A stretch of 64,000 nucleotides of DNA from Candidatus Phytoplasma asteris (GCF_038505995.1 NZ_CP128414.1:124001-188000); one strand, 5' to 3'. Shown: positions 8,345 to 16,605, counted from the first letter of the stretch. The notes: a model not told the origin generated them from the letters alone. Translations and numbers: made by a program.

Positions 8345-9229
8345 ATGTTTAATATTAAAAAAATCATTAAATGGTTTTTTATTATTTTAGGAATACTTCT
8401 TTTTTTATTTATCGGTTTTATTGTTTTAACCGAAATGGAAATCATTAAATTGCCGAAAGAAGAAATTCCTATTTTAAAAGAAAACAAAGCTGATATCAAA
8501 GACGAATGGGAAGTAACTGATCACCGAGGAAGAACTAAATCAATGATTGAAATTCATTATACCTTCGATGGCCTTAATGGCATTGGTTATTATGAACAGC
8601 AAAAACTTAAGGCAGAACAATTATTTCGCGAACGAGAATCGTTAGAAAAACAAGCTAAAGAAAAAAACCTACAAATTTATTTAAATGATAAAGCCATAGA
8701 TATGAATCGTTCACCTAATAATCCTGAATTAGATAATTTATCAGAAAAAATCATGAAAAATCACAATGAACTAATCAAAATAAATCAAAAATTAATATTA
8801 GATCGCCTCAAAACCCAAAAAGAACCCTCTAACTTAGTTTGTTACATCAAAGACCGTCATCCTTTCGACCGTTGGAATAAAAGAGGTTTAACTTACGATC
8901 GTACCACTTTAGACGGATTCGATTCCGCTTCTTTCGATAAAAAAGATGACAGTCAATTATATTTATATGTAAAATTTGAAAAACAACAACACAAAGGCCC
9001 AGGTGGTAATTGCTTAATCGTTAAATACAAAGGACCTAAACACTTCTTAGAAGACGACAAAGACTATTACCTTGGTGAGGTTTTCGTTCACGATTCCGAT
9101 TTCAAATTAACCCATTTCCACCTCCACTTTAACCCAAAAAGAAAAACTTTATCCCTTTACCAAGATAAACACAATAACGATAAAGTCAAAGAAGCCGAAA
9201 ATAATAAAAGAACCAGCGATGACTGGTGA
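8345..9229 (+). CDS. PMU-A small membrane protein with the AAA-type C-terminal domain
   Basis: The 294-aa product has one transmembrane segment (residues 7-28), the YTFDGLNGIGYYEQQ motif near 70, a helical linker and a C-terminal domain at about 155-275. That domain is almost identical to the end of the AAA+ protein of the same element, including TLDGFDSASFDKKDDSQLYL and KQQHKGPGGNC. The nucleotide sequences around 5850-6170 and 8815-9140 are also near-identical, so gene conversion is likely. GAAAGGAA precedes the ATG. It may be the adaptor that the AAA+ ATPase engages. Confidence 0.7.
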   Translation: MFNIKKIIKWFFIILGILLFLFIGFIVLTEMEIIKLPKEEIPILKENKADIKDEWEVTDHRGRTKSMIEIHYTFDGLNGIGYYEQQKLKAEQLFRERESLEKQAKEKNLQIYLNDKAIDMNRSPNNPELDNLSEKIMKNHNELIKINQKLILDRLKTQKEPSNLVCYIKDRHPFDRWNKRGLTYDRTTLDGFDSASFDKKDDSQLYLYVKFEKQQHKGPGGNCLIVKYKGPKHFLEDDKDYYLGEVFVHDSDFKLTHFHLHFNPKRKTLSLYQDKHNNDKVKEAENNKRTSDDW

Positions 9230-9291
9230 TAAATAATAAGTTTTGATTTAAAAAAATAGTAAATCTATATTAGAAAGTTTATTCAAAAAAA

Positions 9292-9747
9292 ATGAATTTA
9301 AATTTTAAAAACATCAACTATACTTCAATTTTTTTATTTATAATATTTTTATTTTTCATATTTATAAATTATTTTATAAAATCTAATTTGGTTTATGCTG
9401 GTCAAGTTTATTCAGAAATTAAAAAAACAGATTCTTCAGAACAATTATTTGATTCTTCAGAAACAAAAATTGAGTTTTTAAGATCTAAAATAGATGATTT
9501 ATCGCGCAAAAGAAATTCAATATTAAAAGAAATTAATAGAATAGAAGAAACATTATCATTTCATTTAAAAATCAGAAGTAAGAAAAATCCTAACGCTTCA
9601 GAAAGAAATTCAAGTTTTTTAAAATTTCAAATATCTTTTTTGAAAGAAAAAAAATCTTCTCTTAAAAAAAAATTATATGAAATAAATTTAGAACAAATAG
9701 ATTTAGAAATTCAATTAAGAAAAAATATATATTCTCTTAAAAAATAA
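9292..9747 (+). CDS. Putative secreted coiled-coil protein
   Basis: The 151-aa product has a hydrophobic leader (residues 12-34) ending near LVYAGQ, which looks like a signal peptide. It is followed by about 110 residues of charged helix with a predicted two-helix coiled-coil pattern. It occupies the slot where PMU-B and PMU-C carry SVM-leader effectors, but the leader differs from the SVM type. Lower GC than its neighbours suggests separate acquisition. It could be a phytoplasma effector. I cannot assign it to a known effector family. Confidence 0.55.
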   Translation: MNLNFKNINYTSIFLFIIFLFFIFINYFIKSNLVYAGQVYSEIKKTDSSEQLFDSSETKIEFLRSKIDDLSRKRNSILKEINRIEETLSFHLKIRSKKNPNASERNSSFLKFQISFLKEKKSSLKKKLYEINLEQIDLEIQLRKNIYSLKK

Positions 9748-9819
9748 CTTGCCTGCAACAAAATATATTAATTTTAAAATATAAATTAAATGAATTTAAT
9801 AAATTTTTAATCACAAACT

Positions 9820-9846
9820 AAGACCCTCCTCAGGGTCTTTTTTATT
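9820..9846 (+). terminator. Intrinsic terminator
   Basis: AAGACCCT and AGGGTCTT pair and are followed by a T run, before the two tiny membrane genes. Confidence 0.75.
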
Positions 9847-9880
9847 TAACAACACACAAACCTTGGAAAGGAAAAAAACT

Positions 9881-10099
9881 ATGTTCATTAAAAAAATCTT
9901 TCAATCTTTACCTAGTAATATCATCTTTTTTATTATCGCCTTATTTTCATTTATTCCAATTATCACCATTTATTATGTCATTAAATTTTATCTTTTCACC
10001 GTCAAACTAAGTATTCACCAATTAAAACAAGGAATAGCGGTTAAATTTTATCAATATTTAACCACAAAGCAACCAAATCATCATGTGGAATTTAATTAA
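9881..10099 (+). CDS. PMU-A tiny membrane protein 1
   Basis: I choose ATG 9881 because GGAAAGG lies upstream and the PMU-B and PMU-C homologues start at the same residue. The 72-aa product begins with a basic amphipathic segment, then a hydrophobic stretch (residues 11-35, IIFFIIALFSFIPIITIYYVI), and ends in a basic tail. The gene overlaps the next one by 17 bases. Function is unknown. Confidence 0.6.
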   Translation: MFIKKIFQSLPSNIIFFIIALFSFIPIITIYYVIKFYLFTVKLSIHQLKQGIAVKFYQYLTTKQPNHHVEFN

Positions 10100-10331
10100 T
10101 ACTTGGCTAACTAAGTTAAATAATGTTCTTAATAATATCAGTCATTATTTCTTCACTTATCAAAATCAATGGTTAAACTTAGGTTTATTAACAATTATTT
10201 TATTATTTATCCCTCATCTTTTATATTTAATTGATTTTCTTTTTAAATGTCTTTATCACATTCTACGGTTTATTTATTATTTAGGAAAATATCTTCTATT
10301 ATTATTAAAGAAAATATTTAAGAAAGAATGA
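10083..10331 (+). CDS. PMU-A tiny membrane protein 2
   Basis: The 82-aa product starts MWNLINTWLTKLNN and has two hydrophobic segments (about 32-50 and 55-75) ending in KKIFKKE. Its start lies inside the previous gene, which implies translational coupling. The pair is conserved in PMU-A, B and C next to the YqaJ gene. The length and hydrophobic pattern are reminiscent of a phage holin, but that is only an inference. Confidence 0.6.
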   Translation: MWNLINTWLTKLNNVLNNISHYFFTYQNQWLNLGLLTIILLFIPHLLYLIDFLFKCLYHILRFIYYLGKYLLLLLKKIFKKE

Positions 10332-10336
10332 TTATT

Positions 10337-10984
10337 ATGAGAATTAAAAACTTAAATCAACGCACTAAATTATGGTACCAACATCGAAAAAAATACATCA
10401 ACGCTTCGGAAATCGCTTCCATTACAGGGTTAGACCCCTTTCGTTCCATGGAACAATTAGTTCATGATAAACTCTTTGGCACCACTTTTACCGCTAATCA
10501 ATATACGCTTCATGGCCAAAAAATGGAACCTATCGCTCGCCAGTTTTTCATACAAAAAACCAATTTAACTTTTGAAGACACCATTTTCACTGATGATAAA
10601 GTTAACCTTTTTTCAGCATCTTTAGATGGTTACAATGAACAACATCAAGCTGTTTTAGAAATTAAATGTCCTTTTGTTAATGAAAACAAAGAAGTCTCAT
10701 CCACTTGGACTAGTTTTTTAACCAATCCTCAACTCGAAAATATCCCTCAATACTACTGGGCCCAAGTTCAATGTCAACTCTATTGTAGTCAAGCTAAATT
10801 CGCTTACTTTTTAGTCTATTTCAATAACACTAATTATCATGTAGTGCGAATTTACCAAGACGATAACTTCATTAATAAAATGATTGCAGATGGTAAAAAA
10901 TATTTAGAATTACTACACAAAGCAAAACAAGAATTATCACAAACAACTTTTTTAAAACAATTAAGCAAAATAAAATACAACTAA
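10337..10984 (+). CDS. PMU-A YqaJ-like recombination exonuclease
   Basis: This 215-aa protein matches the YqaJ/lambda-exonuclease pattern. It has WYQHRKKYINASEIASITGLDPF at residues 12-34, HGQKMEPIARQFF, the catalytic ASLDGY aspartate near 98, the ExK pair in LEIKCPF near 110, and WAQVQCQLYC near 145. Such enzymes resect DNA ends for single-strand annealing. ATG 10337 is preferred over 10328 because AAGAAAG is 8 bases upstream and the PMU-B copy starts there. No annealing protein is obvious nearby. The copies in PMU-C and PMU-D are broken. Confidence 0.75.
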   Translation: MRIKNLNQRTKLWYQHRKKYINASEIASITGLDPFRSMEQLVHDKLFGTTFTANQYTLHGQKMEPIARQFFIQKTNLTFEDTIFTDDKVNLFSASLDGYNEQHQAVLEIKCPFVNENKEVSSTWTSFLTNPQLENIPQYYWAQVQCQLYCSQAKFAYFLVYFNNTNYHVVRIYQDDNFINKMIADGKKYLELLHKAKQELSQTTFLKQLSKIKYN

Positions 10985-11011
10985 GACTCTCATCACGAGA
11001 GTCTTTTTTTT
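10983..11011 (+). terminator. Intrinsic terminator after yqaJ
   Basis: AAGACTCTC and GAGAGTCTT form the stem, followed by T8. Confidence 0.8.
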
Positions 11012-11040
11012 AAACCCAAATTTTTAAAAAGAATCATAAA

Positions 11041-11673
11041 ATGAAATTAATTATATTCGAAGGACTCGACGGGAGCGGAAAAACAAGTCTAATAAAAAGC
11101 GTTCAACAAGAATTAACAAAACAAGGTAACGAAGTAATTGTTATTCGCGGATTAGGAAGTTCTACAATCGGAAATTCTATACGTGAAACGTTTTTAACCC
11201 ACAATACTTTACATAATTTAACTAGATATTTTTTAAGTTTTGCCAACATGATTCAAACCCAAGAAGAGCTCATCAAACCCAACTTACAAACAAATAAAAT
11301 CATTTTAGTAGATAGATGGTTAGGCTCTAATTTTTCCTATCGCGTATATCCTTCAAAAATTGACAAAAATTACCAAATTTTTAACAAATTAAGTAAAAAA
11401 TTCATCAAACCTGATATCACTATTTATCTAAAAATTAATCCTCAATTAGGTTTGGAACGAAAAATAAACCAAAAGAATCACAAATTAGATGTGATTGAAA
11501 CTAGTTCCTTAACTTATTTTCAACAAGTAGAAAAGGGATATTATGAATTTTTGAAAAAACAAAACCTAGGAACTAAAATCATCTTAAATAATATGAATGA
11601 TAAAGATGCTAAATTTAATCAACAATACATTATCAAAAAAATAGGTGAAATAAAAAATGGCAATAATAATTAA
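11041..11673 (+). CDS. tmk: PMU-A thymidylate kinase
   Basis: The 210-aa product starts MKLIIFEGLDGSGKTS, the P-loop of thymidylate kinases (GLDGSGKT, residues 8-15). It also has VDRWLGSNFSYR with the DRW-type motif near 95. It phosphorylates dTMP and supports DNA synthesis. The length equals that of chromosomal Tmk. There is no strong ribosome binding site, but all copies start here. The last 17 bases overlap the 49-aa peptide gene. Confidence 0.85.
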   Translation: MKLIIFEGLDGSGKTSLIKSVQQELTKQGNEVIVIRGLGSSTIGNSIRETFLTHNTLHNLTRYFLSFANMIQTQEELIKPNLQTNKIILVDRWLGSNFSYRVYPSKIDKNYQIFNKLSKKFIKPDITIYLKINPQLGLERKINQKNHKLDVIETSSLTYFQQVEKGYYEFLKKQNLGTKIILNNMNDKDAKFNQQYIIKKIGEIKNGNNN

Positions 11674-11806
11674 GAAAAAATGTCAAAACGGCAATTTATA
11701 TATCTATTATAGCAACGGCAAAATCAAAACTATTAAAAAAGATGGAACTATTCAATGGCGCACCAAAAAAATTAAATTTAAAAACCCAAAAAGACTCTTT
11801 AATTAG
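11657..11806 (+). CDS. 49-aa basic peptide overlapping tmk (PMU-A)
   Basis: The frame opens with ATG inside the tmk 3' end and runs 49 codons to TAG at 11804. It encodes MAIIIKKKCQNGNLYIYYS followed by NGKIKTIKKDGTIQWR. The frame is preserved in PMU-C (23709-23858) and PMU-D (54668-54811) with mostly conservative changes, so it is a real gene. The NGKIKTIKKDGTI core resembles one DUF2963-like hairpin. Its 3' end lies within a terminator stem. Function is unknown. Confidence 0.6.
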   Translation: MAIIIKKKCQNGNLYIYYSNGKIKTIKKDGTIQWRTKKIKFKNPKRLFN

Positions 11807-11817
11807 AGTCTTTTTTT
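11789..11817 (+). terminator. Intrinsic terminator
   Basis: AAAGACTCTTT and AATTAGAGTCTTT form the stem, followed by a T run. It overlaps the stop of the 49-aa gene. Confidence 0.75.
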
Positions 11818-11837
11818 ATTTAGAAAGGAATAATCAA

Positions 11838-12449
11838 ATGAATCAATTAACTAATTTTCATTTCAACAACATTAATGTTTTTAACCACCAATCTTTGTGT
11901 GTTAACATCACTAAACAAATAATCCAACCATCTTTATTCAACAAACCATTTAACGAATATATGATAAAAACCCATAACCTTCTAAACGAATATCTTAATA
12001 ATAAACAACACAATTCTCAAAGTCAAAAAGTAATCCGTGGTAAAATCAATGAATATTTCATTTTATTATATTTTCAAAACAAAGGAATCATCAATTTATA
12101 TCCCCAGGCTTATTTATTCTTCATCCCAGACATTAAATTTGATTTAGTTTTATTCACAGAAACCAAACGGATAATGGCGTTTAATTTCAAAACCTGTCTC
12201 CGAGACCGCTATAAACAAGCCATGGTAGAGGGACAACAACTAAAAAAACTCGATACTCGTTTTGAATTCTATTTATTAACCAACAACAAAAAAGAAACTC
12301 AAAGACTAAATAATAAAATCAATCAAGGAAAAGTACAAGGCATTAATAAAGTAATTAACTTATTTTCCAATTCAGCCAATAATTTTTTACAAAACTTAAT
12401 TACCACCAAATTCATCCCCTTTTCTAATATCAATATAATTAAAAAATAA
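11838..12449 (+). CDS. PMU-A conserved 203-aa protein, possible PD-(D/E)XK fold
   Basis: The start is ATG 11838 after GAAAGGAA. The central part has GKINEYFILLYFQNKGI, then FFIPDIKFDLVLF and IMAFNFKTCLRDRY (residues 78-140). This order (Glu in a helix, Asp in a strand, then x-x-Lys in the next strand) resembles a restriction-endonuclease-like fold, although the usual Glu is Asn in FNFKT. It is retained in all four PMUs between the 49-aa gene and dnaB, so a role in PMU replication or recombination is likely. The nuclease idea is low confidence. Confidence 0.6.
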   Translation: MNQLTNFHFNNINVFNHQSLCVNITKQIIQPSLFNKPFNEYMIKTHNLLNEYLNNKQHNSQSQKVIRGKINEYFILLYFQNKGIINLYPQAYLFFIPDIKFDLVLFTETKRIMAFNFKTCLRDRYKQAMVEGQQLKKLDTRFEFYLLTNNKKETQRLNNKINQGKVQGINKVINLFSNSANNFLQNLITTKFIPFSNINIIKK

Positions 12450-12468
12450 AAAAAGGAGTTAATATAAA

Positions 12469-12809
12469 ATGTTAACCAACGAACAAAAAGCGTTAAAACA
12501 ATTAATAAATTATATCGAACAAGGCCAATGGGAAAAATTAAACCTTTATTGCCAAATAATCAACCCCAAAAATTTACTTGACCCCAAAAATACAAAAATA
12601 TTTACAGCTTTAAAATATTTATTTTTAGAAAAACAAACATCTCATCCGTGGGACAAACCCACTACAAAACCCATTATTATCAAAGAGTTATTAACATATT
12701 TACAAACTAATTTCCCCCAAGCTAATTTTACTTTAGATTCTTTAAATTATTTAAATGATGATTTTAATAAACAAAATAACACTCATTTTTTAGACAATCT
12801 AAAACATAC
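12469..12809 (+). pseudogene. dnaB: dnaB 5' fragment, PMU-A (interrupted by PMU-B)
   Basis: The first 113 codons match the N-terminal domain of the dnaB gene at 40725 almost exactly, up to DNLKHT. There the sequence switches to the PMU-B terminal repeat, adding a short foreign tail before a stop at 12870. The helicase domain is missing, so no active helicase can be made. AAAAAGGAG precedes the start. Confidence 0.85.
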
Positions 12810-12950
12810 TGAAGTGTTCCAAAACTTTAGACACTTTTTACTTTTTAAAAATTCTTTAAGACTAACTTAATAGTTAGTCTTTTTTTCTTTTCAAAGACTA
12901 AAAAAATAATTTCATATCTTTTCTAAAAAAGTTTTTTAGAAAGGAATTAA
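12810..12950 (+). repeat. PMU-B terminal repeat end and leader
   Basis: This is near-identical to 1597-1737. It includes a terminator hairpin at 12858-12887 and the inverted repeat CTAAAAAAGTTTTTTAG at 12923-12939 directly before the ribosome binding site of the sigma gene. Confidence 0.75.
12858..12887 (+). terminator. Hairpin terminator inside the PMU-B end
   Basis: AAGACTAACT and AGTTAGTCTT form the stem, followed by T7. Confidence 0.7.
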
Positions 12951-13571
12951 ATGTTAAGACAAAAATTATTTAAATATTTTTTAAAAAATAAAAAGAATTT
13001 AGAAATAAGAGATCAATTAATTGAACTTCATTTACCATTAGTAAAAAAAATTAGTTCAAAATTCAAATATTACCCTAATTTTTTAACTAGAGATGATTTA
13101 TATCAAGAAGGAATTTTAGGATTAATCAAAGCACTAAATAATTACGAAGATTTCGGTTATGACTTTATTGCTTACGCAAATCCAACCATCAAATCGGAAA
13201 TCAAAGAACTTATTAGGAAAAGTCATTCTCCTTCTGTTCCTCAAAAAAATCATAAAGCTAATAATCTTTCTTTTCGAGAAGAACTTTATGAAACATATCA
13301 AAAAAATAATCTAAACCCTCATCAATTATGGTTAAAACAAGTTAATCATGAAATTTTTTTAAATAAACTAACCAAAAAATTAAGTCCAAAGGCATTTCAT
13401 ATTATCTGCTTAAGCTTTGGTATTACTTTAGGAAATATTAATGAAGATTATCAAAGATGTTATACCAACGCCGAAATCGCTGAACAACTTCATTTAAAAG
13501 TGAGACAAATCAAAAACATTAAAAACATCGCCATTAAAAAATTAAAAAAATTATATAGAAAAGAGAAATAA
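12951..13571 (+). CDS. sigF: PMU-B sigma-70 family factor
   Basis: The 206-aa product keeps the region 2 signature DLYQEGILGLIKALNNYE (near 51-68) and the PTIKSEIKELIRKSHSPS segment. Region 4-like helices include TNAEIAEQLHLKVRQIKNI near the C-terminus. It diverges from the PMU-A copy mainly in the linker. GAAAGGAATT precedes the ATG. It is the first gene of the element and has a 4-base gap to ssb. Confidence 0.8.
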   Translation: MLRQKLFKYFLKNKKNLEIRDQLIELHLPLVKKISSKFKYYPNFLTRDDLYQEGILGLIKALNNYEDFGYDFIAYANPTIKSEIKELIRKSHSPSVPQKNHKANNLSFREELYETYQKNNLNPHQLWLKQVNHEIFLNKLTKKLSPKAFHIICLSFGITLGNINEDYQRCYTNAEIAEQLHLKVRQIKNIKNIAIKKLKKLYRKEK

Positions 13572-13575
13572 AATT

Positions 13576-13905
13576 ATGTTAAACAAAGTCCAATTAATTG
13601 GCCGTATAAGCCATGATTTAGAAAAACAATACATTAACAGTAATAATGAACAAATCCCTAAAATTGATTTTCAATTAGCGGTCAACCTCAAAAATAAAAC
13701 CCAATTCATCCCTTGTGTCGTTTTTAGAACACAAACCGAAAACATGAATAAATTTTTACATAAAGGTTCGAAAATCTATGTCGAAGGCGCTTTGGCTATT
13801 CAAAAATACACCACGAATGACGGTGAAAACAAAACGACTACTAAAGTCATTATTCAAAATGTGATCTTTTTAGACAATAAACCTCAAGAAACTTTACCTT
13901 TTTAA
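13576..13905 (+). CDS. ssb: PMU-B single-stranded DNA-binding protein
   Basis: The 109-aa OB-fold protein has MLNKVQLIGRISHDLEKQY, IPCVVFRTQTE and KGSKIYVEGALAIQKY. It ends DNKPQETLPF, a likely partner-recruiting tip that the PMU-A copy lacks. It lies immediately downstream of the sigma gene and is probably in the same transcript. Confidence 0.85.
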   Translation: MLNKVQLIGRISHDLEKQYINSNNEQIPKIDFQLAVNLKNKTQFIPCVVFRTQTENMNKFLHKGSKIYVEGALAIQKYTTNDGENKTTTKVIIQNVIFLDNKPQETLPF

Positions 13906-13958
13906 AAAAAATTTAAAAACAAACAATTAAACAAATAAATCAAAGGAGTCAAATCATT

Positions 13959-14249
13959 ATGACAAAAAAAGAATTAATTAAAAAAATCGCTTTATCCAAT
14001 AAAACTTCCGTAACTAAAACAGAAGAATTTTATCACATCTTCGAAAAGACTTTAATCGAAGCAATCACCAATAACGAAGAAGTAGTTTTATTTCCTAAAA
14101 TAGGTAAATTTAAATTAAAATCAAGAAAATCCTACATCGGCAGAAACCCTAAAACAAAGAAAAAACTAAAAATCCCTGCCAAAACTGTAGTCACTTTCAA
14201 ACTTTCTAAAAACATCAAAGACCAAGTGAAAACTTTAATTTTAAAATAA
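13959..14249 (+). CDS. himA: PMU-B HU-type DNA-binding protein
   Basis: The 96-aa product carries GRNPKTKKKLKIPAK in the DNA-binding arm. It differs from the PMU-A copy at a few positions in the dimerisation part (ALSNKTSVTKTEE). AAAGGAG precedes it, and the AAA+ gene follows after 42 bases. Confidence 0.85.
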   Translation: MTKKELIKKIALSNKTSVTKTEEFYHIFEKTLIEAITNNEEVVLFPKIGKFKLKSRKSYIGRNPKTKKKLKIPAKTVVTFKLSKNIKDQVKTLILK

Positions 14250-14291
14250 CCAAGTTATTTTATTTAAAAAAACTAAGAAAGGAGGTTATCT

Positions 14292-16592
14292 ATGACATTA
14301 AACAAAAAAATTTATCTTAGTTTTATAGGATTATTAAGTTTGGGTTTATTGGTTTTATTAATCTTCGGCATCACTCATTCTCATCTACCAACTCAAAACC
14401 CATCATTAACTAAACAACCTCCATCAACACAACCACAAGAGATCGACAACCAAATCAAATTAGAACAAGCCAAAATCCAAGCACTCCAACAACAAGACCG
14501 CATCTTAAAAACCCAAATTGATGAAAATGTCAAAACTTTAACCGACATTATTACTAAAAATAAAACTCTGCAAACTGAATTAACTAATAACCCGCAATTA
14601 AATCCGACAATCAAAACCCAAAAACAACAACAATTAACAGAACTAAAAAATCAACAACAAACCCAACAAACCTTAGTTAATAATTTAATGGAACAAAGAA
14701 AAGCGTTAAACCAAAATCAAAAAGAAAAACAAGAAGAACTAGAAAAATTAGCGCAAGAAAAAGCCCAACTTCAAACCCAAGAAAACCTTCAACAACAAAT
14801 TTCCCACTTAAATCAAGCTCTTAATTATGTCGAAGCTAATCAAAAAAGAATTGAAGAATTAAAAACTCAAAAAGAATATCGAAAAAATCAAACCGAATTA
14901 AAAAATTTAAATGATTTTCAACTTTTCTTAACTGATCAAAAATTAGCTTTTGAAAAACAAAAGAAAAATTTAACTATCCAATTAAATCATTTAAAAGAAA
15001 ATAAACCTCTTCCTCATACTAAAAAACAAGTGACATTTAAAGACGTTTACGGCATGGAAAGCGAAAAAGAAGAATTAGAAGACTTATTAACTTATTTTCG
15101 CACGAACCAATCTTTAATTAACTTCGATCAAGTCCGCCCCAAAGGTTATTTACTTTATGGACCCCCAGGAACAGGAAAAACCTTTTTAATCAAAGCCCTT
15201 TGTGGTGAGGCTAACGTTCACTTTATTAATTTAATTCCTTCCAAATTCAGACAAAAATACATCGGTGAAGGAGAAAAAGAAGTGGATAAAGTTTGGCAAG
15301 AAGCCGAAAATCATGATAAAACCATTATCTTTATTGATGAAATTGAAGGATTAGAAAATCGTAATGATTCCAACATTTCTTCAGGAGGAGTCAATGTGAT
15401 TAATACTTTATTAGATAAATTAGATGGTTTTAATAGTAGTAATAAAAAAATTGTCTTAATGGGAGCAACTAATAATCTTCATAAAATTGATACCGCTTTA
15501 CGCAGTCGTTTCAGTAAAGAAATCTATATCGGTAATTTAAAAGATAATGAAATTGAAGGTTATTTAAAACATATTATCACCCCTTATCAAATTAGTTATC
15601 ATACCTTCTTAGCTTTAAAAGAGATTACTCAATTATGTCAAGGCAAAAATCTTTCTAACCGTGATTTAACTACTATCATTGAAGAAGCTTACAAAAAAAC
15701 CGCTAAATGGTCTCAACAAAATCCTCAAACCCATGAAGTCATGTTGCCTTCTGATATTGAAGAAGTATTACAACTAAAATTAAAAACAAAACCCGATCAT
15801 CAAAAAGTAAAACAACGCCGAGCAGCTTGTGAAAACCAATACGCCCAATGGCGTCAAGGGTTCAATCAATATTTAGATAAACCCAAAGACGAAACTAAAA
15901 TTGAATGTCGTTATACCTTTGATGGTTTAAACGGAATTAACTATTACAATCGTCGCTATTCTCAAATCCAAACGGAATTAAATGATATTAATCAGCAATT
16001 AACTAAAATCCACCAAGAAAATAAAATCTCTCAATTGGAACAAGAATTAGTCGCTTTAAATCAAACGCCTGACAAATACGAACAAACCATTAAAGATAAA
16101 AACCAAGAAATCATCGATATTAAAAATAAACTTAAAACTCTTCCAGCTCAAGAAGAAAGTTTAAGAAAAGAATTAAAGCTGGTCGATAATCGTCGTGAAC
16201 TTCAAAAAGAACCATCTAACCTCGCCAACTACATCAAAGACCGTTATCCTTTCGACCGTTGGAATAACAAAGTATTAACTTATGAGGAAACATCTGTGAA
16301 TGGATTCGAACATGCTCAATTTGATACTAAACATGACAGCTATTTACATTATTATATCAATTTCGAAAAACAATTCAAAGAAAACTCAAGTGGTAACTGT
16401 TTAATCCTTAAATACAAAGGTCCTAAACACTTCTTAGACAACGACAAAGACTATTACCTTGGTCGCGCACGTGTTTCCAATTCTAATTTCAAATTAACTG
16501 ATTTTCACCTTCACTTCAACCCTGTCCGTAAAACCTTGTCGATTTACCAAGATAAACATCACGCAATATCTCAAAACAATAATCAAAAATAA
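14292..16592 (+). CDS. PMU-B membrane-anchored AAA+ ATPase
   Basis: The 766-aa product has the same architecture as the PMU-A copy: transmembrane segment 6-27, Gln-rich coiled coil to about 240, AAA+ domain with GPPGTGKT near 290 and IIFIDEIEG near 345. The AAA+ core is nearly unchanged, but the C-terminal domain is of another type (YEETSVNGFEHAQFDTKHD, then FKENSSGNC). The same variant ends the small membrane protein of this element at 35781-36511. No protease motif is present. AAAGGAGG precedes the start. Confidence 0.75.
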   Translation: MTLNKKIYLSFIGLLSLGLLVLLIFGITHSHLPTQNPSLTKQPPSTQPQEIDNQIKLEQAKIQALQQQDRILKTQIDENVKTLTDIITKNKTLQTELTNNPQLNPTIKTQKQQQLTELKNQQQTQQTLVNNLMEQRKALNQNQKEKQEELEKLAQEKAQLQTQENLQQQISHLNQALNYVEANQKRIEELKTQKEYRKNQTELKNLNDFQLFLTDQKLAFEKQKKNLTIQLNHLKENKPLPHTKKQVTFKDVYGMESEKEELEDLLTYFRTNQSLINFDQVRPKGYLLYGPPGTGKTFLIKALCGEANVHFINLIPSKFRQKYIGEGEKEVDKVWQEAENHDKTIIFIDEIEGLENRNDSNISSGGVNVINTLLDKLDGFNSSNKKIVLMGATNNLHKIDTALRSRFSKEIYIGNLKDNEIEGYLKHIITPYQISYHTFLALKEITQLCQGKNLSNRDLTTIIEEAYKKTAKWSQQNPQTHEVMLPSDIEEVLQLKLKTKPDHQKVKQRRAACENQYAQWRQGFNQYLDKPKDETKIECRYTFDGLNGINYYNRRYSQIQTELNDINQQLTKIHQENKISQLEQELVALNQTPDKYEQTIKDKNQEIIDIKNKLKTLPAQEESLRKELKLVDNRRELQKEPSNLANYIKDRYPFDRWNNKVLTYEETSVNGFEHAQFDTKHDSYLHYYINFEKQFKENSSGNCLILKYKGPKHFLDNDKDYYLGRARVSNSNFKLTDFHLHFNPVRKTLSIYQDKHHAISQNNNQK

Positions 16593-16605
16593 TTCCACAC
16601 GATCA

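Larger units (their letters stand above)
1597..12809 (+). mobile_element. PMU-A, left end and body, truncated in dnaB by PMU-B
   Basis: The element begins with TGAGGTGTTCC, the same terminal motif seen at the start of PMU-B (TGAAGTGTTCC) and both ends of PMU-C. The gene order (sigma, ssb, HU, AAA+, coiled coil, yqaJ, tmk, dnaB) matches PMU-B and PMU-C. Two DUF2963-like genes between ssb and HU are unique to this copy. The distal part (rest of dnaB, dnaG, transposase) is absent from the window because PMU-B starts at 12810. Confidence 0.75.

Noticed and set aside
9881-10331. Holin pair
   Set aside because: Size and two membrane segments would fit, but there is no lysin or other lysis gene, and phytoplasmas have no cell wall.
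11742-11837. Upstream extension of the 203-aa protein to 11742
   Set aside because: The extension overlaps the 49-aa gene and a terminator, and the other PMU copies start at the equivalent of 11838 after a good ribosome binding site.
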